A stretch of 64,000 nt of DNA, taken from positions 1-64,000 of the forward strand of contig NZ_SZQJ01000010.1 in assembly GCF_013369335.1 (NCBI RefSeq), given 5' to 3'. The DNA comes from Vibrio sp. JPW-9-11-11 (lineage in GTDB: Bacteria; Pseudomonadota; Gammaproteobacteria; Enterobacterales; Vibrionaceae). A program made the translations under genes and the position numbers. Of the stretch, positions 11,444-20,304 are shown piece by piece (within the stretch, counting starts at the first letter, position 1; each line of letters starts with the position of its first letter). The notes under the pieces are model-generated. The model did not search any database. It was not told where the DNA came from and was given only the letters and a program-made list of their open reading frames with translations.

Positions 11444-12412
11444 CTACTCTTTTTGAGCCTTAGCTGCAAATAATCTCAGGTCGCTAGTTTTGTCACTGAT
11501 AATCTGTCGTATCCAAGATAAAGCAGGATCATTCTCTCTATCTCGATGCCAAAATAGCGTATATGCCATAGGCGGAAATTCCATAGGCAAAGGCAACACT
11601 GCGAGGTTGAGTTGTTTCGACACCAGCTCGACAAAATGACTTGGCGCGGTAAAGATAAAGTCGGTATAGGAGCAGAGACTAGCGGCACTATTAAAGTCGG
11701 GAACGGTAATCGCGATATCACGCTCTTTACCTATGTCTGCCAACCTATAGTCGAGTAACCAACGCTCATTGCCGTCGCATCGCACTTGTACGTGTCGCTG
11801 AGCGAGGTAGTTCTCTAACGTCCAAGGTCGATTGAGAGCGGGATGGTGCTTACGCACCAAACACATTTGTCTATCGCGATAGATCTCTTGCTCACAAATG
11901 TCGTTTGGAGGCAACATCGTCAGTTTGGCATCATTGATGTCGATATCTTTACCGGTAATTCCTAAGTCTATTTCACCCCGTTGAATACGGCGAAAAGTAT
12001 CATCACTCCACGCATGAGTGCTGATAGTGACACCTGGTGCTTGATTAAAAATTTCCGGTAAAAAGTGGGGAAGAATGAGTGGATAAACGCTTTCTACCGC
12101 AGCAATTTGGTAGCGATAGTCGCTGCTGGCAGGCGAGAACTGTTCTGGTTGAGTCAGTTGTTCAAGCTGGTTTATCAATGTGTCGATTTTTGGTCTTAGA
12201 AACAACGCCTTAGGTGTGGGTTTGAGTCCATGTGCGTGACGAACGAAAAGCGCGTCATCAAACTGATTACGCAACTTGGCGAGGTTTTTGCTCACAGCTG
12301 ATTGACTCAAACACAGCCGATGGGCGGCGCGCGTTACATTGAGTTCTTCCAGTAATACACGTAGACAGACCAGCTGATTGAGATCCATTCTCGCCAACTT
12401 TTCAATATTCAT
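11444..12412 (-). CDS. LysR-family transcriptional regulator
   Basis: A 322-residue LysR-type regulator. The N-terminal winged helix-turn-helix is clear (LNVTRAAHRLCLSQSAVSKNLAKLRNQF, residues about 25-52), followed by a substrate-binding domain of the two-lobe type. ATG 12412 is preceded by AAGAGAA; upstream in-frame codons lack homology. It is divergent from the Bcr-type exporter gene, with only about 115 nt between, so it probably controls that gene and itself. Inducer unknown. Confidence 0.88.
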   Translation of the reverse strand: MNIEKLARMDLNQLVCLRVLLEELNVTRAAHRLCLSQSAVSKNLAKLRNQFDDALFVRHAHGLKPTPKALFLRPKIDTLINQLEQLTQPEQFSPASSDYRYQIAAVESVYPLILPHFLPEIFNQAPGVTISTHAWSDDTFRRIQRGEIDLGITGKDIDINDAKLTMLPPNDICEQEIYRDRQMCLVRKHHPALNRPWTLENYLAQRHVQVRCDGNERWLLDYRLADIGKERDIAITVPDFNSAASLCSYTDFIFTAPSHFVELVSKQLNLAVLPLPMEFPPMAYTLFWHRDRENDPALSWIRQIISDKTSDLRLFAAKAQKE

Positions 12413-12465
12413 AAGAAATTCTCTTTGGGAATAACAATGATGACCAAACATCATTAGTGGGCATA

Positions 12466-12481
12466 TCTAGTTTAGACTAAG
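12466..12481. promoter_or_regulatory. Possible LysR operator between the regulator and exporter genes
   Basis: CTAGTTTAGACTAAG contains TAGT-N4-ACTA arms in the divergent spacer. Short and of low complexity; offered only because LysR regulators bind dyads in such spacers. Confidence 0.25.
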
Positions 12482-12526
12482 ATTGCTCCTGATTCATTAG
12501 TCTGACAGTTATAAATGGAGATAGAA

Positions 12527-13720
12527 GTGCAATCGACTCAGTATCCGATGCCGAAAAAGCAACAACTTATTTTGTTGACCCTTTTAGTGCTATTCAGCCC
12601 GCTAGCGATTGATATCTATCTTCCCGCTTTGCCAATGATCTCCGAGGCGTTTCACGTGGAACACGCCTTGGCACAAGATACAATTACTTGGTTTCTGTTT
12701 GCCATGGGGGTAGGACAGTTATTTGCAGGCCCGCTGGCAGACAAACTCGGACGTCGAACTGTTGCATTGGGTGGCGTTAGTATCTACGCGATGAGCGCTT
12801 TATTGGCGTGGAGCGCTCAAAATATTGAGTGGATGCTAGTGGCTCGACTGCTACAAGGCTTAGGTGCGTGCGCGACATCGGTAGCGGCCTTTGCAACAGT
12901 TCGCGATATCTTTGGTCCACAAAAAAGCGGCAGAATGATCAGCTACCTAAATGGTGCTATCTGCTTCATTCCCGCTTTGGCGCCCATTCTGGGCAGTTGG
13001 CTAACCCAGCAATTCGGTTGGCGAGCAAATTTCAGCTTTATGGCCGGGTATGCAGTTGTTGTGCTGACAATGTTGTGGCTGGGCATGAAAGAAACCAATC
13101 CAGAAATGAGTACCCAACCGGTATTTAGACTCAATCGTTATCTAGATGTGGTGAAAACGCCTTCATTCTTATTCCATGCGAGCTTGTGTATGCTAGCGAT
13201 GGCGGTCATTTTGGGCTACGTCACATCTGCGCCAGTGGTGTTGATGGAGAACTTAGGCTTGAGCATGAATCAGTTTACTTTCTGGTTTGGCGTTAACGCG
13301 GTGATCAATATCATCGCCTGTTTGTCAGCGCCTAAATTTATGGACCGCTTTGGTACGCATTGGGCGCTTACTGTCGGTATTACAACCTTGATGCTCGCTG
13401 GTGCGATGATGTTAACCTTGATGGATAACGCATCAGCGCTTGCCTTTATGTTGCCTATCTTTTTATCTTCCGTCGGTTTTGCCTGGATTTTAGGTGCGGC
13501 TGCAGGGAAAGCGTTAGCCCCTTTTGGTGATAAAGCAGGTACCGCCGCCGCACTGTTAGGTCTGTTTCAGATGAGTGGCTCGGGGTTAGTGGTTGGCACC
13601 GTGCAACGCTTGTCGATGGAGCCTCAAGTGATGATCGCTACTTTAATGCTGGTGGTCACACCCGCGCTGATTATTCTGTGGTCAAAACAAGGCAAAAACT
13701 GGCACTGTGCCACCGCATAA
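12527..13720 (+). CDS. Bcr/CflA-family multidrug MFS exporter
   Basis: A 12-helix major-facilitator transporter of about 397 residues. The N-terminal LAIDIYLPALPMI in helix 1 is the hallmark of the Bcr/CflA drug exporters, and GPLADKLGRRTV is the MFS motif A between helices 2 and 3; RLLQGLGAC is motif B. It should expel drugs or amino-acid-like compounds with proton exchange. Start is uncertain: GTG 12527 has GGAG 6 nt upstream, ATG 12515 gives four more residues but no ribosome site, and ATG 12548 is also possible. A degenerate parS lies inside (12648-12663). Likely regulated by the divergent LysR protein. Confidence 0.88.
   Translation: MQSTQYPMPKKQQLILLTLLVLFSPLAIDIYLPALPMISEAFHVEHALAQDTITWFLFAMGVGQLFAGPLADKLGRRTVALGGVSIYAMSALLAWSAQNIEWMLVARLLQGLGACATSVAAFATVRDIFGPQKSGRMISYLNGAICFIPALAPILGSWLTQQFGWRANFSFMAGYAVVVLTMLWLGMKETNPEMSTQPVFRLNRYLDVVKTPSFLFHASLCMLAMAVILGYVTSAPVVLMENLGLSMNQFTFWFGVNAVINIIACLSAPKFMDRFGTHWALTVGITTLMLAGAMMLTLMDNASALAFMLPIFLSSVGFAWILGAAAGKALAPFGDKAGTAAALLGLFQMSGSGLVVGTVQRLSMEPQVMIATLMLVVTPALIILWSKQGKNWHCATA
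12648..12663. other. Degenerate parS-like site inside the exporter gene
   Basis: CGTTTCACGTGGAACA differs from TGTTTCACGTGAAACA at two positions (first base and position 12) but keeps the CACGTG centre. It lies 7 kb from the first perfect site, so it may be a weaker third member of the cluster. Confidence 0.5.
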
Positions 13721-13804
13721 CGCGCTTTATAGAGCGCTTGATTAACCGATAAAACGCTGTATATTTGAGCTTTTAAAATCGAGTTTTGTGGAAAAAACAC
13801 AAGA

Positions 13805-14092
13805 ATGTCAATGACAACCTACGAGATGGCACGCGTGCTTGAGCAGTTAGAGCAAGCACCAGAGAAAGTAATGTTTGGTCGGATCTTAAACGAGTTAGGT
13901 AGCCAAAGTGGTGAACGTATTCGTAGCGCTGCGAAACACGTGCCTTTGCCAGTGCTCCGCGACATGGTGTATCAATTCCAACAAGTCATAGAAGCGCGTA
14001 AGGATGAACAGCTTGATAGCTTGGCTAAAGAGATCGCCGATCAAGGTATTTCAGTCGAAGATTTGAAAAACTACCTCGCCAGCAAGAAGTAA
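13805..14092 (+). CDS. Small conserved-looking protein of unknown function
   Basis: A 95-residue soluble, largely helical and charged protein; I do not recognise its family. It begins MSMTTYEMARVLEQLEQAPEK and ends DQGISVEDLKNYLASKK. The tail resembles a short helix-turn-helix-like segment (IADQGISVEDLKNYL) but that alone is weak. A second ATG at 13811 could be the real start; ribosome-site GGA is about 12 nt before 13805. It has its own strong terminator and normal codon use, so it is probably real. No neighbour suggests a role. Confidence 0.75.
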   Translation: MSMTTYEMARVLEQLEQAPEKVMFGRILNELGSQSGERIRSAAKHVPLPVLRDMVYQFQQVIEARKDEQLDSLAKEIADQGISVEDLKNYLASKK

Positions 14093-14103
14093 CGTAATAG
14101 ACA

Positions 14104-14137
14104 TTAAAAAAGCTCGCTTAATTGCGAGCTTTTTTTA
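14104..14137. terminator. Bidirectional terminator between the small protein gene and asnC
   Basis: AAAAAAGCTCGC TTAATT GCGAGCTTTTTTT: 6-8 bp GC stem flanked by A and T tracts, placed between convergent genes. It touches the asnC stop codon. Confidence 0.88.
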
Positions 14138-14599
14138 TGGGTTAACATTGCGGTTGATAGGGTTTTGCAGCGAGATAAGGGTTTCGGTTGATTGCACTTC
14201 GTCGATCGCTTGCAGCTTATCTATTAACACGTATTGTAACTCTTCTATGGAGCGACACATCAATTTGACGAAGATGTTATAAGCTCCGGTGGTGTAGTAG
14301 GCTTCCACCACCTCTTCCAAGGCATTGAGCTTTTCTAACGCGGAATGATAATCGCGTGCGGCATTTAGGTTAATTCCAATAAAACAGCACACATCATAAC
14401 CCAGCTTTTTCGTGTCAACGATCACTTCGGTCCCTTGGATGATGTCAGCAGACTTCATCTTTTCAATCCGCACATGGATAGTGGCAGGGCTAACCTCAAA
14501 CAGTTTGGCCATTTCAGCGTAAGGGGTACGCGCATCTTCCATCAGTGTTTTTAGGATGGCTTTGTCGAGATCATCCAGTTTTGCGCCGTGAGCTTGCAT
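14135..14599 (-). CDS. asnC: AsnC, Lrp/AsnC-family regulator
   Basis: A 154-residue Lrp/AsnC protein. The N-terminal helix-turn-helix (ARTPYAEMAKLFEVSPATIHVRIEKMK) is followed by a RAM effector domain. The C-terminal run EAYYTTGAYNIFVKLMCRSIEELQ and TETLISLQNPI closely follow E. coli AsnC, which controls the asparagine synthetase gene asnA in response to asparagine. No asnA is adjacent here, so the target must be elsewhere or different. ATG 14599 has AAGGA 6 nt upstream. The divergent spacer contains ATCA-CCAG-TGAT dyads that might be its own operator. Confidence 0.9.
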   Translation of the reverse strand: MQAHGAKLDDLDKAILKTLMEDARTPYAEMAKLFEVSPATIHVRIEKMKSADIIQGTEVIVDTKKLGYDVCCFIGINLNAARDYHSALEKLNALEEVVEAYYTTGAYNIFVKLMCRSIEELQYVLIDKLQAIDEVQSTETLISLQNPINRNVNP

Positions 14600-14699
14600 G
14601 CAAGTCCTTGTCAGTTAATAGATACAGATTTGGATAAGTACAAATTATCACCAGTGATGATACAATTATATCTATACTTACCTGATTTAGTGACTTATT

Positions 14700-17600
14700 T
14701 TGCTGCGTTTCTGCCTTCTCATTATTACCGCTTTTGGCTCTGCCTTGGCTTGTGCGGATGAGAATGACATCTTAGTCATTCACTCGTACCACCAAGGTTT
14801 CTTTTGGACCGACTCGTTTCAATATGGGTTAGAGCAGCAAATTGAGCCTTATCACCTTTCAACAAGAGTGCTGTATCTCGACACTAAGCGAGCGCAAAAC
14901 GATCAGTACCTGCAGCAGCTCTATTCGCTATATAAAACTAAGTTTGAACAAGAGTCGTTTCGCGCCATAGTGGTATCGGACAATAACGCGCTAGACTTGG
15001 TCAATAAACTGGGAGATGTGATCGGAGACACTCCTGTTATCTTTGGCGGCATCAATAATTACCAACCGTATCTACACCGCAACCTGCGGGCTACAGGCGT
15101 TAAGGAAAACATCGATCTAGCGGCGAACATTGGCCTAATCGAGCGCATTCAGCCGCAGCTAGAGTCGATTTATGTGATTACCGATCATTCTGTGACTGGT
15201 GCGGCAGCACGCAGTGAAATCGGCAAGTTTATGACTGAGCATCCACAGTATCATGGCCGCATTGTTTCCTACATCCCTGACAACTTTGCTCAACTTCTCG
15301 ATTTTGTCGCCAAACTTGATCAACGTTCTGCAATTATCTATTGGCTGTACTATCGCTCTAGAACCGGAGAAGTGAACTCTGATGGCATTTTATGGCAACA
15401 ACTGAATGAAGCGGCTGAAGCGCCGGTTTATATGGCGCATGACTACGGCTTAGGTTTTGGCGCCGTCGGGGGGGTGATTCAGGGCGGTGTGCAACATGGG
15501 CAGCAAACGGGGGCGTTACTGCTTAAAGTGCTTGCTAATCCCAATAGCCCTCTGCCACCTGTGGAAATGGGGATTGCGGAAATCAAGCTCGATTATCACG
15601 CGGTTCAGCGTTGGGGCCTCGGGGTTGAGGCTGAGCCCAGCGCGGTACTGTTTAACCGACCTCAAACCTTCACTGAAAAATATCGACATCAATTGGAGTT
15701 TATTGCATCTGTTATCGGTGCTCTGATCCTGGTTATTGTCGGCTTAGTCTATTATTTAGGGCGACTGAAACGCAGTGAACAGTTAGCCAAAGAGAGTCAA
15801 ACCTTAATCGAAATGGTCTTTGACCAGAGTTATCATTTTATTGGCGTGCTGGATAGTCGAGGGGTACGGATTTCTAGCAACCTTAAGCTGCATGATTTGC
15901 TGCATGATCAAAGCTTTAGTATCGAGAGACCAATTTGGCAGCACCCACATTGGGAAAATAGCTCTGCTGAGCAAATACAAAGTTACTTTAGCCATACTCA
16001 ACAGGCGAAAAATGCGCAATTTGAAGTGGAGATCTGGCACGAAGAATATGGTGCCATGGTACTAGAGTTGTCGCTTAAGCCGATTCCATCGCCAAACAGT
16101 GAGGCGCAGTTTCTGTTTGAAGCTCGAGACATCACCTCGCGCAAAATCACCGAAGAGCGCCTATTTCAACGCGAAGCGAACCTAGGTCACTATTATGACC
16201 AACAACCAGTGATGATGGTGACGCTTGATGAGCACAATCGAGTTCAGCAAGTGAATCAGTTCGCTGAACAATTGCTGGGCTACACAGAAGACCAGATACT
16301 CGGTCACCGACTTAGAGAGTTCTATCTACGTAAAGACGCGCTGATCCCGCGTCAAGTGTTACTTCAACCCAAACAGGCCATCAAAGGTGTATGGCGGCGC
16401 GATATTGAGTATCGACATGCGGACGGGCAAACCGTTTGGATTCGTGAAAACATCCGTCCATTGGTAGAGAGTGGTCACCTGTTGATTGTGGGTGAAGATG
16501 TGACAGAAACACGCGCCTTAGCTGAGCAGCTCAAGTATCAAGCTGAGCACGATCTCCTCACAGGAACGTACAGTCGCAACTACTTCGAAACCTCGCTCAA
16601 CCTTGCGTTACAAGACGTTGAAGACGAGACTCGAACTCACGCCATGCTGTATATCGACCTAGACCAACTGAAAGTACTGAATGACACCGCTGGCCATGAA
16701 GCGGGGGATGCGGCGATCCAGTTTTGCGCTAGCATGCTGGAAGAGGTGTTGCCTTACAATACTGTCTTGGCGCGAATGGGCGGCGATGAGTTTGCCATCT
16801 TACTGAAAGACTGCACAGAGCTCGATGCCAAGAAGCTAGCCAAAACCATTATTAATACCCTCAGTGAACATGCGTTTGTATGGGAAGATATTCGTCTTAG
16901 TTTAACCTGTTCAATAGGCATTCGCCTGATTGACCACACGGCGTCATCGCCGCAAATGGTTCACGCGCAAGCCGACACCGCCTGTCACGCCGCAAAGGAA
17001 GAAGGGCGCAATCGCTTCAACCTATACTGCTTGGATGACAAAGAGCTTCGTCGTCGTGAGCAGGAGATGGAAAGCGTCAACCTGGTCCATCATGCGCTCG
17101 CCAACCAGCGCATTGAACTGTTCGCCCAACGCATCCTGGACTTGAGTGGTGAAGAGCGCGGTATGCACTTTGAAATATTGATTCGCATTAAAAATACCCA
17201 AGGGGAGTACATATCACCTGGTATTTTTATGCCTGCTTCTGAACGCTATAACATTGCTCACCTGCTTGATAAGCAAGTTGTTACTCAGACACTGGCTTGG
17301 TTTGAACAACACCCACAAACGTTAGACAGACTATCCTTATGCTCGATCAATTTATCTGGGCACTCGATGGGCAATAGCGAGTTCATTAGCTATCTACTCG
17401 AGACACTGCAAAACAGCCCCATCCCGTGTGACAAACTTTGTTTGGAAATCACCGAAACCGCGGCGATGAGCAATATGAATCAAGCGATCGATTTCTTTAG
17501 CCAATTAAAAGCGCTTGGTTGTAAGATCGCGTTGGATGATTTTGGTTCAGGTCTTTCCTCGTTTGGTTACTTGAAGAAGCTGCCAGTCGATATCGTCAAA

Positions 17601-17840
17601 ATTGATGGTATTTTTGTCCGTGAAATGGACACCAACGAGGTGGACCACTTAATGGTGCGCTCGATCAACGACTTGGCGCACCAAATGGGCAAGAAGACGG
17701 TGGCGGAGTTTGTCGAAAACAGCCAAATTATAGAACAACTGATGGATCTAGAAGTGGACTACGCTCAAGGTTACTTTATCGGTAAACCTAAGCCGCTTGC
17801 GGACCTGGTGGCACAATTGAGTGTGATTGATAAAGCTTAG
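14700..17840 (+). CDS. Membrane GGDEF-EAL sensor with periplasmic ABC-substrate-binding-like domain
   Basis: A 1,046-residue cyclic-di-GMP enzyme. A signal-like N-terminus leads into a periplasmic domain of the ABC_sub_bind type (ILVIHSYHQGFFWTDSF, about 25-320), then a transmembrane helix (about 335-355), two PAS-like regions (about 370-620), a GGDEF domain with intact GGDEF at about residue 694, and an EAL domain. No RXXD inhibitory site precedes GGDEF. The EAL signature reads EIL, but the metal and catalytic residues appear kept (CSINLSG, EITET, LDDFGSG, VKIDG, AEFVEN, DYAQGYFIGKP), so phosphodiesterase activity is plausible. No ATG can give the signal peptide: TTG 14700 (or ATT 14697) must start it and no clear ribosome site is present, suggesting low translation. 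Ligand unknown. Confidence 0.88.
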   Translation: MLRFCLLIITAFGSALACADENDILVIHSYHQGFFWTDSFQYGLEQQIEPYHLSTRVLYLDTKRAQNDQYLQQLYSLYKTKFEQESFRAIVVSDNNALDLVNKLGDVIGDTPVIFGGINNYQPYLHRNLRATGVKENIDLAANIGLIERIQPQLESIYVITDHSVTGAAARSEIGKFMTEHPQYHGRIVSYIPDNFAQLLDFVAKLDQRSAIIYWLYYRSRTGEVNSDGILWQQLNEAAEAPVYMAHDYGLGFGAVGGVIQGGVQHGQQTGALLLKVLANPNSPLPPVEMGIAEIKLDYHAVQRWGLGVEAEPSAVLFNRPQTFTEKYRHQLEFIASVIGALILVIVGLVYYLGRLKRSEQLAKESQTLIEMVFDQSYHFIGVLDSRGVRISSNLKLHDLLHDQSFSIERPIWQHPHWENSSAEQIQSYFSHTQQAKNAQFEVEIWHEEYGAMVLELSLKPIPSPNSEAQFLFEARDITSRKITEERLFQREANLGHYYDQQPVMMVTLDEHNRVQQVNQFAEQLLGYTEDQILGHRLREFYLRKDALIPRQVLLQPKQAIKGVWRRDIEYRHADGQTVWIRENIRPLVESGHLLIVGEDVTETRALAEQLKYQAEHDLLTGTYSRNYFETSLNLALQDVEDETRTHAMLYIDLDQLKVLNDTAGHEAGDAAIQFCASMLEEVLPYNTVLARMGGDEFAILLKDCTELDAKKLAKTIINTLSEHAFVWEDIRLSLTCSIGIRLIDHTASSPQMVHAQADTACHAAKEEGRNRFNLYCLDDKELRRREQEMESVNLVHHALANQRIELFAQRILDLSGEERGMHFEILIRIKNTQGEYISPGIFMPASERYNIAHLLDKQVVTQTLAWFEQHPQTLDRLSLCSINLSGHSMGNSEFISYLLETLQNSPIPCDKLCLEITETAAMSNMNQAIDFFSQLKALGCKIALDDFGSGLSSFGYLKKLPVDIVKIDGIFVREMDTNEVDHLMVRSINDLAHQMGKKTVAEFVENSQIIEQLMDLEVDYAQGYFIGKPKPLADLVAQLSVIDKA

Positions 17841-17903
17841 TACCGTAGCGAAAAATCCAGTACACTTCGCCGCGTCATTCCAAGTAACGTTTAGGAGCGC
17901 TCT

Positions 17904-18686
17904 GTGCAATTACAGCTTCAGTGTGAAGACTCAACTCAACACGACCGTTTTGTCCAGCTCACTCAGCGCTGGGGGCTGAGCCATAGTGAAGATAGCCCAT
18001 TTGCATTGGTGTTAACCGAGCAGAGGTTAGAGCTACGCAAGCTCGACGAACCTAAACTGGGCGCCATTTACGTTGATTTAGCGGGCGGGGCGGTGGCACA
18101 CAGACGCAAGTTTGGTGGCGGAAAGGGCCAGGCGATAGCCAAGGCGGCAGGACTGAATAAAGGTGGCACTCCGACGATCCTGGATGGGACGGCCGGGCTG
18201 GGTCGAGATGCTTTTGTTCTAGCCTCACTGGGTTGCAAGGTACAAATGGTCGAACGTCACCCTGTGGTTGCCGCGTTACTAGATGATGGTTTAACCAGAG
18301 CCAAACAGGACAGTGAAATCGGTGCTTGGGTGAGTGAGCGAATGAGCCTTATTCATGCTTCAAGCCATGACGCGTTGGCCAAGCTAGCCGCAGACAAGGA
18401 CTTTTCGCGTCCTGATGTTGTTTACCTCGATCCCATGTATCCTCATCCGGAGAACAAGAAAAAGAGCGCATTGGTCAAAAAAGAGATGCGTGTTTTTCAA
18501 GCCCTAGTCGGTGCCGATCTTGATGCAGATGGCCTATTAGAACCCGCTTTAGCCCTTGCGAGTAAAAGGGTGGTTGTCAAAAGACCAGACTATGCGGACT
18601 GGCTTGATCAACGTAAGCCGAGTATGGCTATCGAAACCAAGAAGAATCGATTCGATGTTTATGTTAACGCGGCGATGAGCGAGTGA
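17904..18686 (+). CDS. rsmJ: 16S rRNA m2G1516 methyltransferase RsmJ
   Basis: A 260-residue SAM-dependent methyltransferase of the former DUF548 family, which modifies G1516 of 16S rRNA. Seen: [16 protein letters not shown], the SAM-binding [18 protein letters not shown] (about residues 93-110), the acidic strand end MVERHP, and the catalytic-loop [12 protein letters not shown] 17904 is preceded by AGGAG with 6 nt spacing. Length equals the E. coli protein (250) within a few residues. It stands 63 nt after the GGDEF-EAL gene. Confidence 0.95.
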   Translation: MQLQLQCEDSTQHDRFVQLTQRWGLSHSEDSPFALVLTEQRLELRKLDEPKLGAIYVDLAGGAVAHRRKFGGGKGQAIAKAAGLNKGGTPTILDGTAGLGRDAFVLASLGCKVQMVERHPVVAALLDDGLTRAKQDSEIGAWVSERMSLIHASSHDALAKLAADKDFSRPDVVYLDPMYPHPENKKKSALVKKEMRVFQALVGADLDADGLLEPALALASKRVVVKRPDYADWLDQRKPSMAIETKKNRFDVYVNAAMSE

Positions 18687-18742
18687 TTAATCTGTCAATT
18701 CGGTGATTTGTCACTTGCCTAACCGACGGGTAATAGAGTATA

Positions 18743-18776
18743 CCTTAGTAAGAATTATTCGTATTCTTAGCTAAGG
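18743..18776 (+). promoter_or_regulatory. Strong hairpin covering the ribosome binding site of the next gene
   Basis: CCTTAG TAAGAAT (18743-18755) pairs with ATTCTTA and CTAAGG (18763-18776, one bulged G), giving 13 bp around a 7-nt loop. The 3' arm contains TAAGG, the apparent ribosome site for GTG 18785. No T-run follows, so a translational switch or protein operator is more likely than a terminator. Confidence 0.6.
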
Positions 18777-18784
18777 TTGTTGAT

Positions 18785-19324
18785 GTGGCTAAACGTCTAT
18801 GTAAGATGAATCGCAAACAAATAGTAGAAAACTTGGGGGATATTCACCGCCTTGTGGTTGAGCCTAAGTACGTTTGTCGCTCTTGTGCCCGTTCTTCATC
18901 GGACAATTCAAGCCTCTGTAAGCCCGCTGCGATTCCCCCGCAAGCCTGCCAAAACAAACCCATCAGTGAGCAGCAAAAATGTGGTTTATTGGCCGAAGCC
19001 CAGCCCAGCCCTAGACCGTCACTACAAAAAGCGCAAGCAGTGCGTCGCATTGTAGAGCGAGTGAAGCATAAAGCTCAGCAGCCCAAATCGATAGTGATTG
19101 AACAGGCGACAGCTGAACTCATCGATAAAAAAGCCATCAAGAAAGCGAAGAAGGCCGCTAAGAAACAGTTTAAACAACAGAAGAAACTGATTAAGCTGGC
19201 GAAAAAGCACAACAAATTATTGAAGAAGCAACGCAAGCTTGCAGCGCGCCTCGAAGGTTCAAAGCAGCAAGTCGCGTTATTCTCAGAGAGCAGGCCAAAC
19301 CAGAATAGCGCAGGCCTGCATTAA
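18785..19324 (+). CDS. Cys-motif, Lys-rich protein of unknown function
   Basis: A 179-residue basic protein I cannot assign. The N-terminal third has a Cys pair CRSC at about residue 33 and further Cys (SLCKP, QACQN, QKCGL) that could bind a metal. After a Pro/Ser-rich linker, residues 95-160 form a very Lys/Gln/Ala-rich helix (KKAIKKAKKAAKKQFKQQKK) likely to be a coiled coil or nucleic-acid binding. GTG 18785 is supported by TAAGG 9 nt upstream, which lies in a strong hairpin. A classic terminator follows. The out-of-frame ATG at 18783 would give a different, short frame. Could be an RNA- or DNA-binding accessory protein; function is open. Confidence 0.72.
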   Translation: MAKRLCKMNRKQIVENLGDIHRLVVEPKYVCRSCARSSSDNSSLCKPAAIPPQACQNKPISEQQKCGLLAEAQPSPRPSLQKAQAVRRIVERVKHKAQQPKSIVIEQATAELIDKKAIKKAKKAAKKQFKQQKKLIKLAKKHNKLLKKQRKLAARLEGSKQQVALFSESRPNQNSAGLH

Positions 19325-19337
19325 CCGACGCTAAACA

Positions 19338-19375
19338 TAAAAAAATCGCCCTCCAGCTGGAGGGCGTTTTTTTAT
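19338..19375. terminator. Bidirectional terminator
   Basis: CGCCCTCCAGCTGGAGGGCG, a 20-bp perfect palindrome flanked by A6 and T7. Serves the Lys-rich protein gene and the convergent permease gene, overlapping the 3' end of the latter. Confidence 0.92.
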
Positions 19376-20247
19376 GTTTGATAGCTTTGTTCGACTTTTC
19401 GTTTGACCCAGGTTTCGTTGACCCATAGAGAGAGGAGAATGATCGCTGCGCCAATTGTGAGTTGGACCAAATCAACATCTCGATTCCAAATGAGAATATT
19501 GACCAGCAGACCCGCAGGGACGAGAGCGTTGTTCATTACTGCTAGCGCACCGGCGTTAACCATGGTCGCGCCCTTATTCCAAGCGAAGTATCCCAATCCA
19601 GAGGCAATCAACCCAAGGTAGATTAATACGCCCCATTGAGTAGTGGTGGTGGGCATTTTTTCGAGATTACCCATCAGCGCAAACGCGACAGTGGCGACGC
19701 AAAGCGCACCTAGGTAGAAGTAGCCAAATATAGTGTGCTGTGGCAGTTCAACCTGGTAACGCTCCATGAGGTATTTGTAGCCGACTTGGCCGATAGCAAA
19801 GCAGATATTAGCGCCTTGAACCACCAAAAACCCGAGCACGAAGTTTTCGTTTATGCCTGCAAATTTGATCAACCCAGCGCCGACTACAGCGATCGCTGCC
19901 GTGACCAAATACCAAGGCGAGAACCGACGCTTGAGCAGATCATAGATTAAGGTGACGTAGATAGGTGTGAACACGGTAAACAGCAAGACTTCTGGTACCG
20001 AAAGGAGTAAGAAAGATTGGTAATAGAAGCAGTACATTAGGCCGAGCTGACAACCGCCAACCAGCATCAGTTTGCCGATGAGGCCTTTGTCGACCCCTCT
20101 GAACTTCAAGAATGGCAAGAACACTAAACTGGCCAGCGCGACACGTATCCACACTGAAAACCAAGAATCAACCTGACCGGCAAGATAGACGCCGATCAGG
20201 CTAAATGAAAACGCCCACAACAAGGTGACCGCAGATAAATACCCCAT
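19372..20247 (-). CDS. EamA/DMT-family permease (first copy)
   Basis: A 291-residue protein with about ten predicted transmembrane helices arranged as two EamA repeats, typical of drug/metabolite transporters such as amino-acid or nucleotide exporters. Features include FSLIGVYLAGQVDSW at the start, FTPIYVTLIYDLLKRR at the end of repeat one and NNALVPAGLLVNILIW in repeat two. Substrate cannot be told from sequence. The start ATG 20247 has a modest GAG upstream. It is unrelated in close detail to the second EamA gene at 24,049. Confidence 0.83.
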   Translation of the reverse strand: MGYLSAVTLLWAFSFSLIGVYLAGQVDSWFSVWIRVALASLVFLPFLKFRGVDKGLIGKLMLVGGCQLGLMYCFYYQSFLLLSVPEVLLFTVFTPIYVTLIYDLLKRRFSPWYLVTAAIAVVGAGLIKFAGINENFVLGFLVVQGANICFAIGQVGYKYLMERYQVELPQHTIFGYFYLGALCVATVAFALMGNLEKMPTTTTQWGVLIYLGLIASGLGYFAWNKGATMVNAGALAVMNNALVPAGLLVNILIWNRDVDLVQLTIGAAIILLSLWVNETWVKRKVEQSYQT

Positions 20248-20304
20248 AATTACGACTCATTATCAAAAACGATTGGGGCAGTGTATACCAAGTTAAGCGA
20301 TCAA

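Noticed and set aside
17160..17200. EIL instead of EAL as sign of a dead phosphodiesterase domain
   Set aside because: The catalytic Glu is kept and the other metal and base residues appear intact; Ala to Ile at the middle position is tolerated in active relatives.
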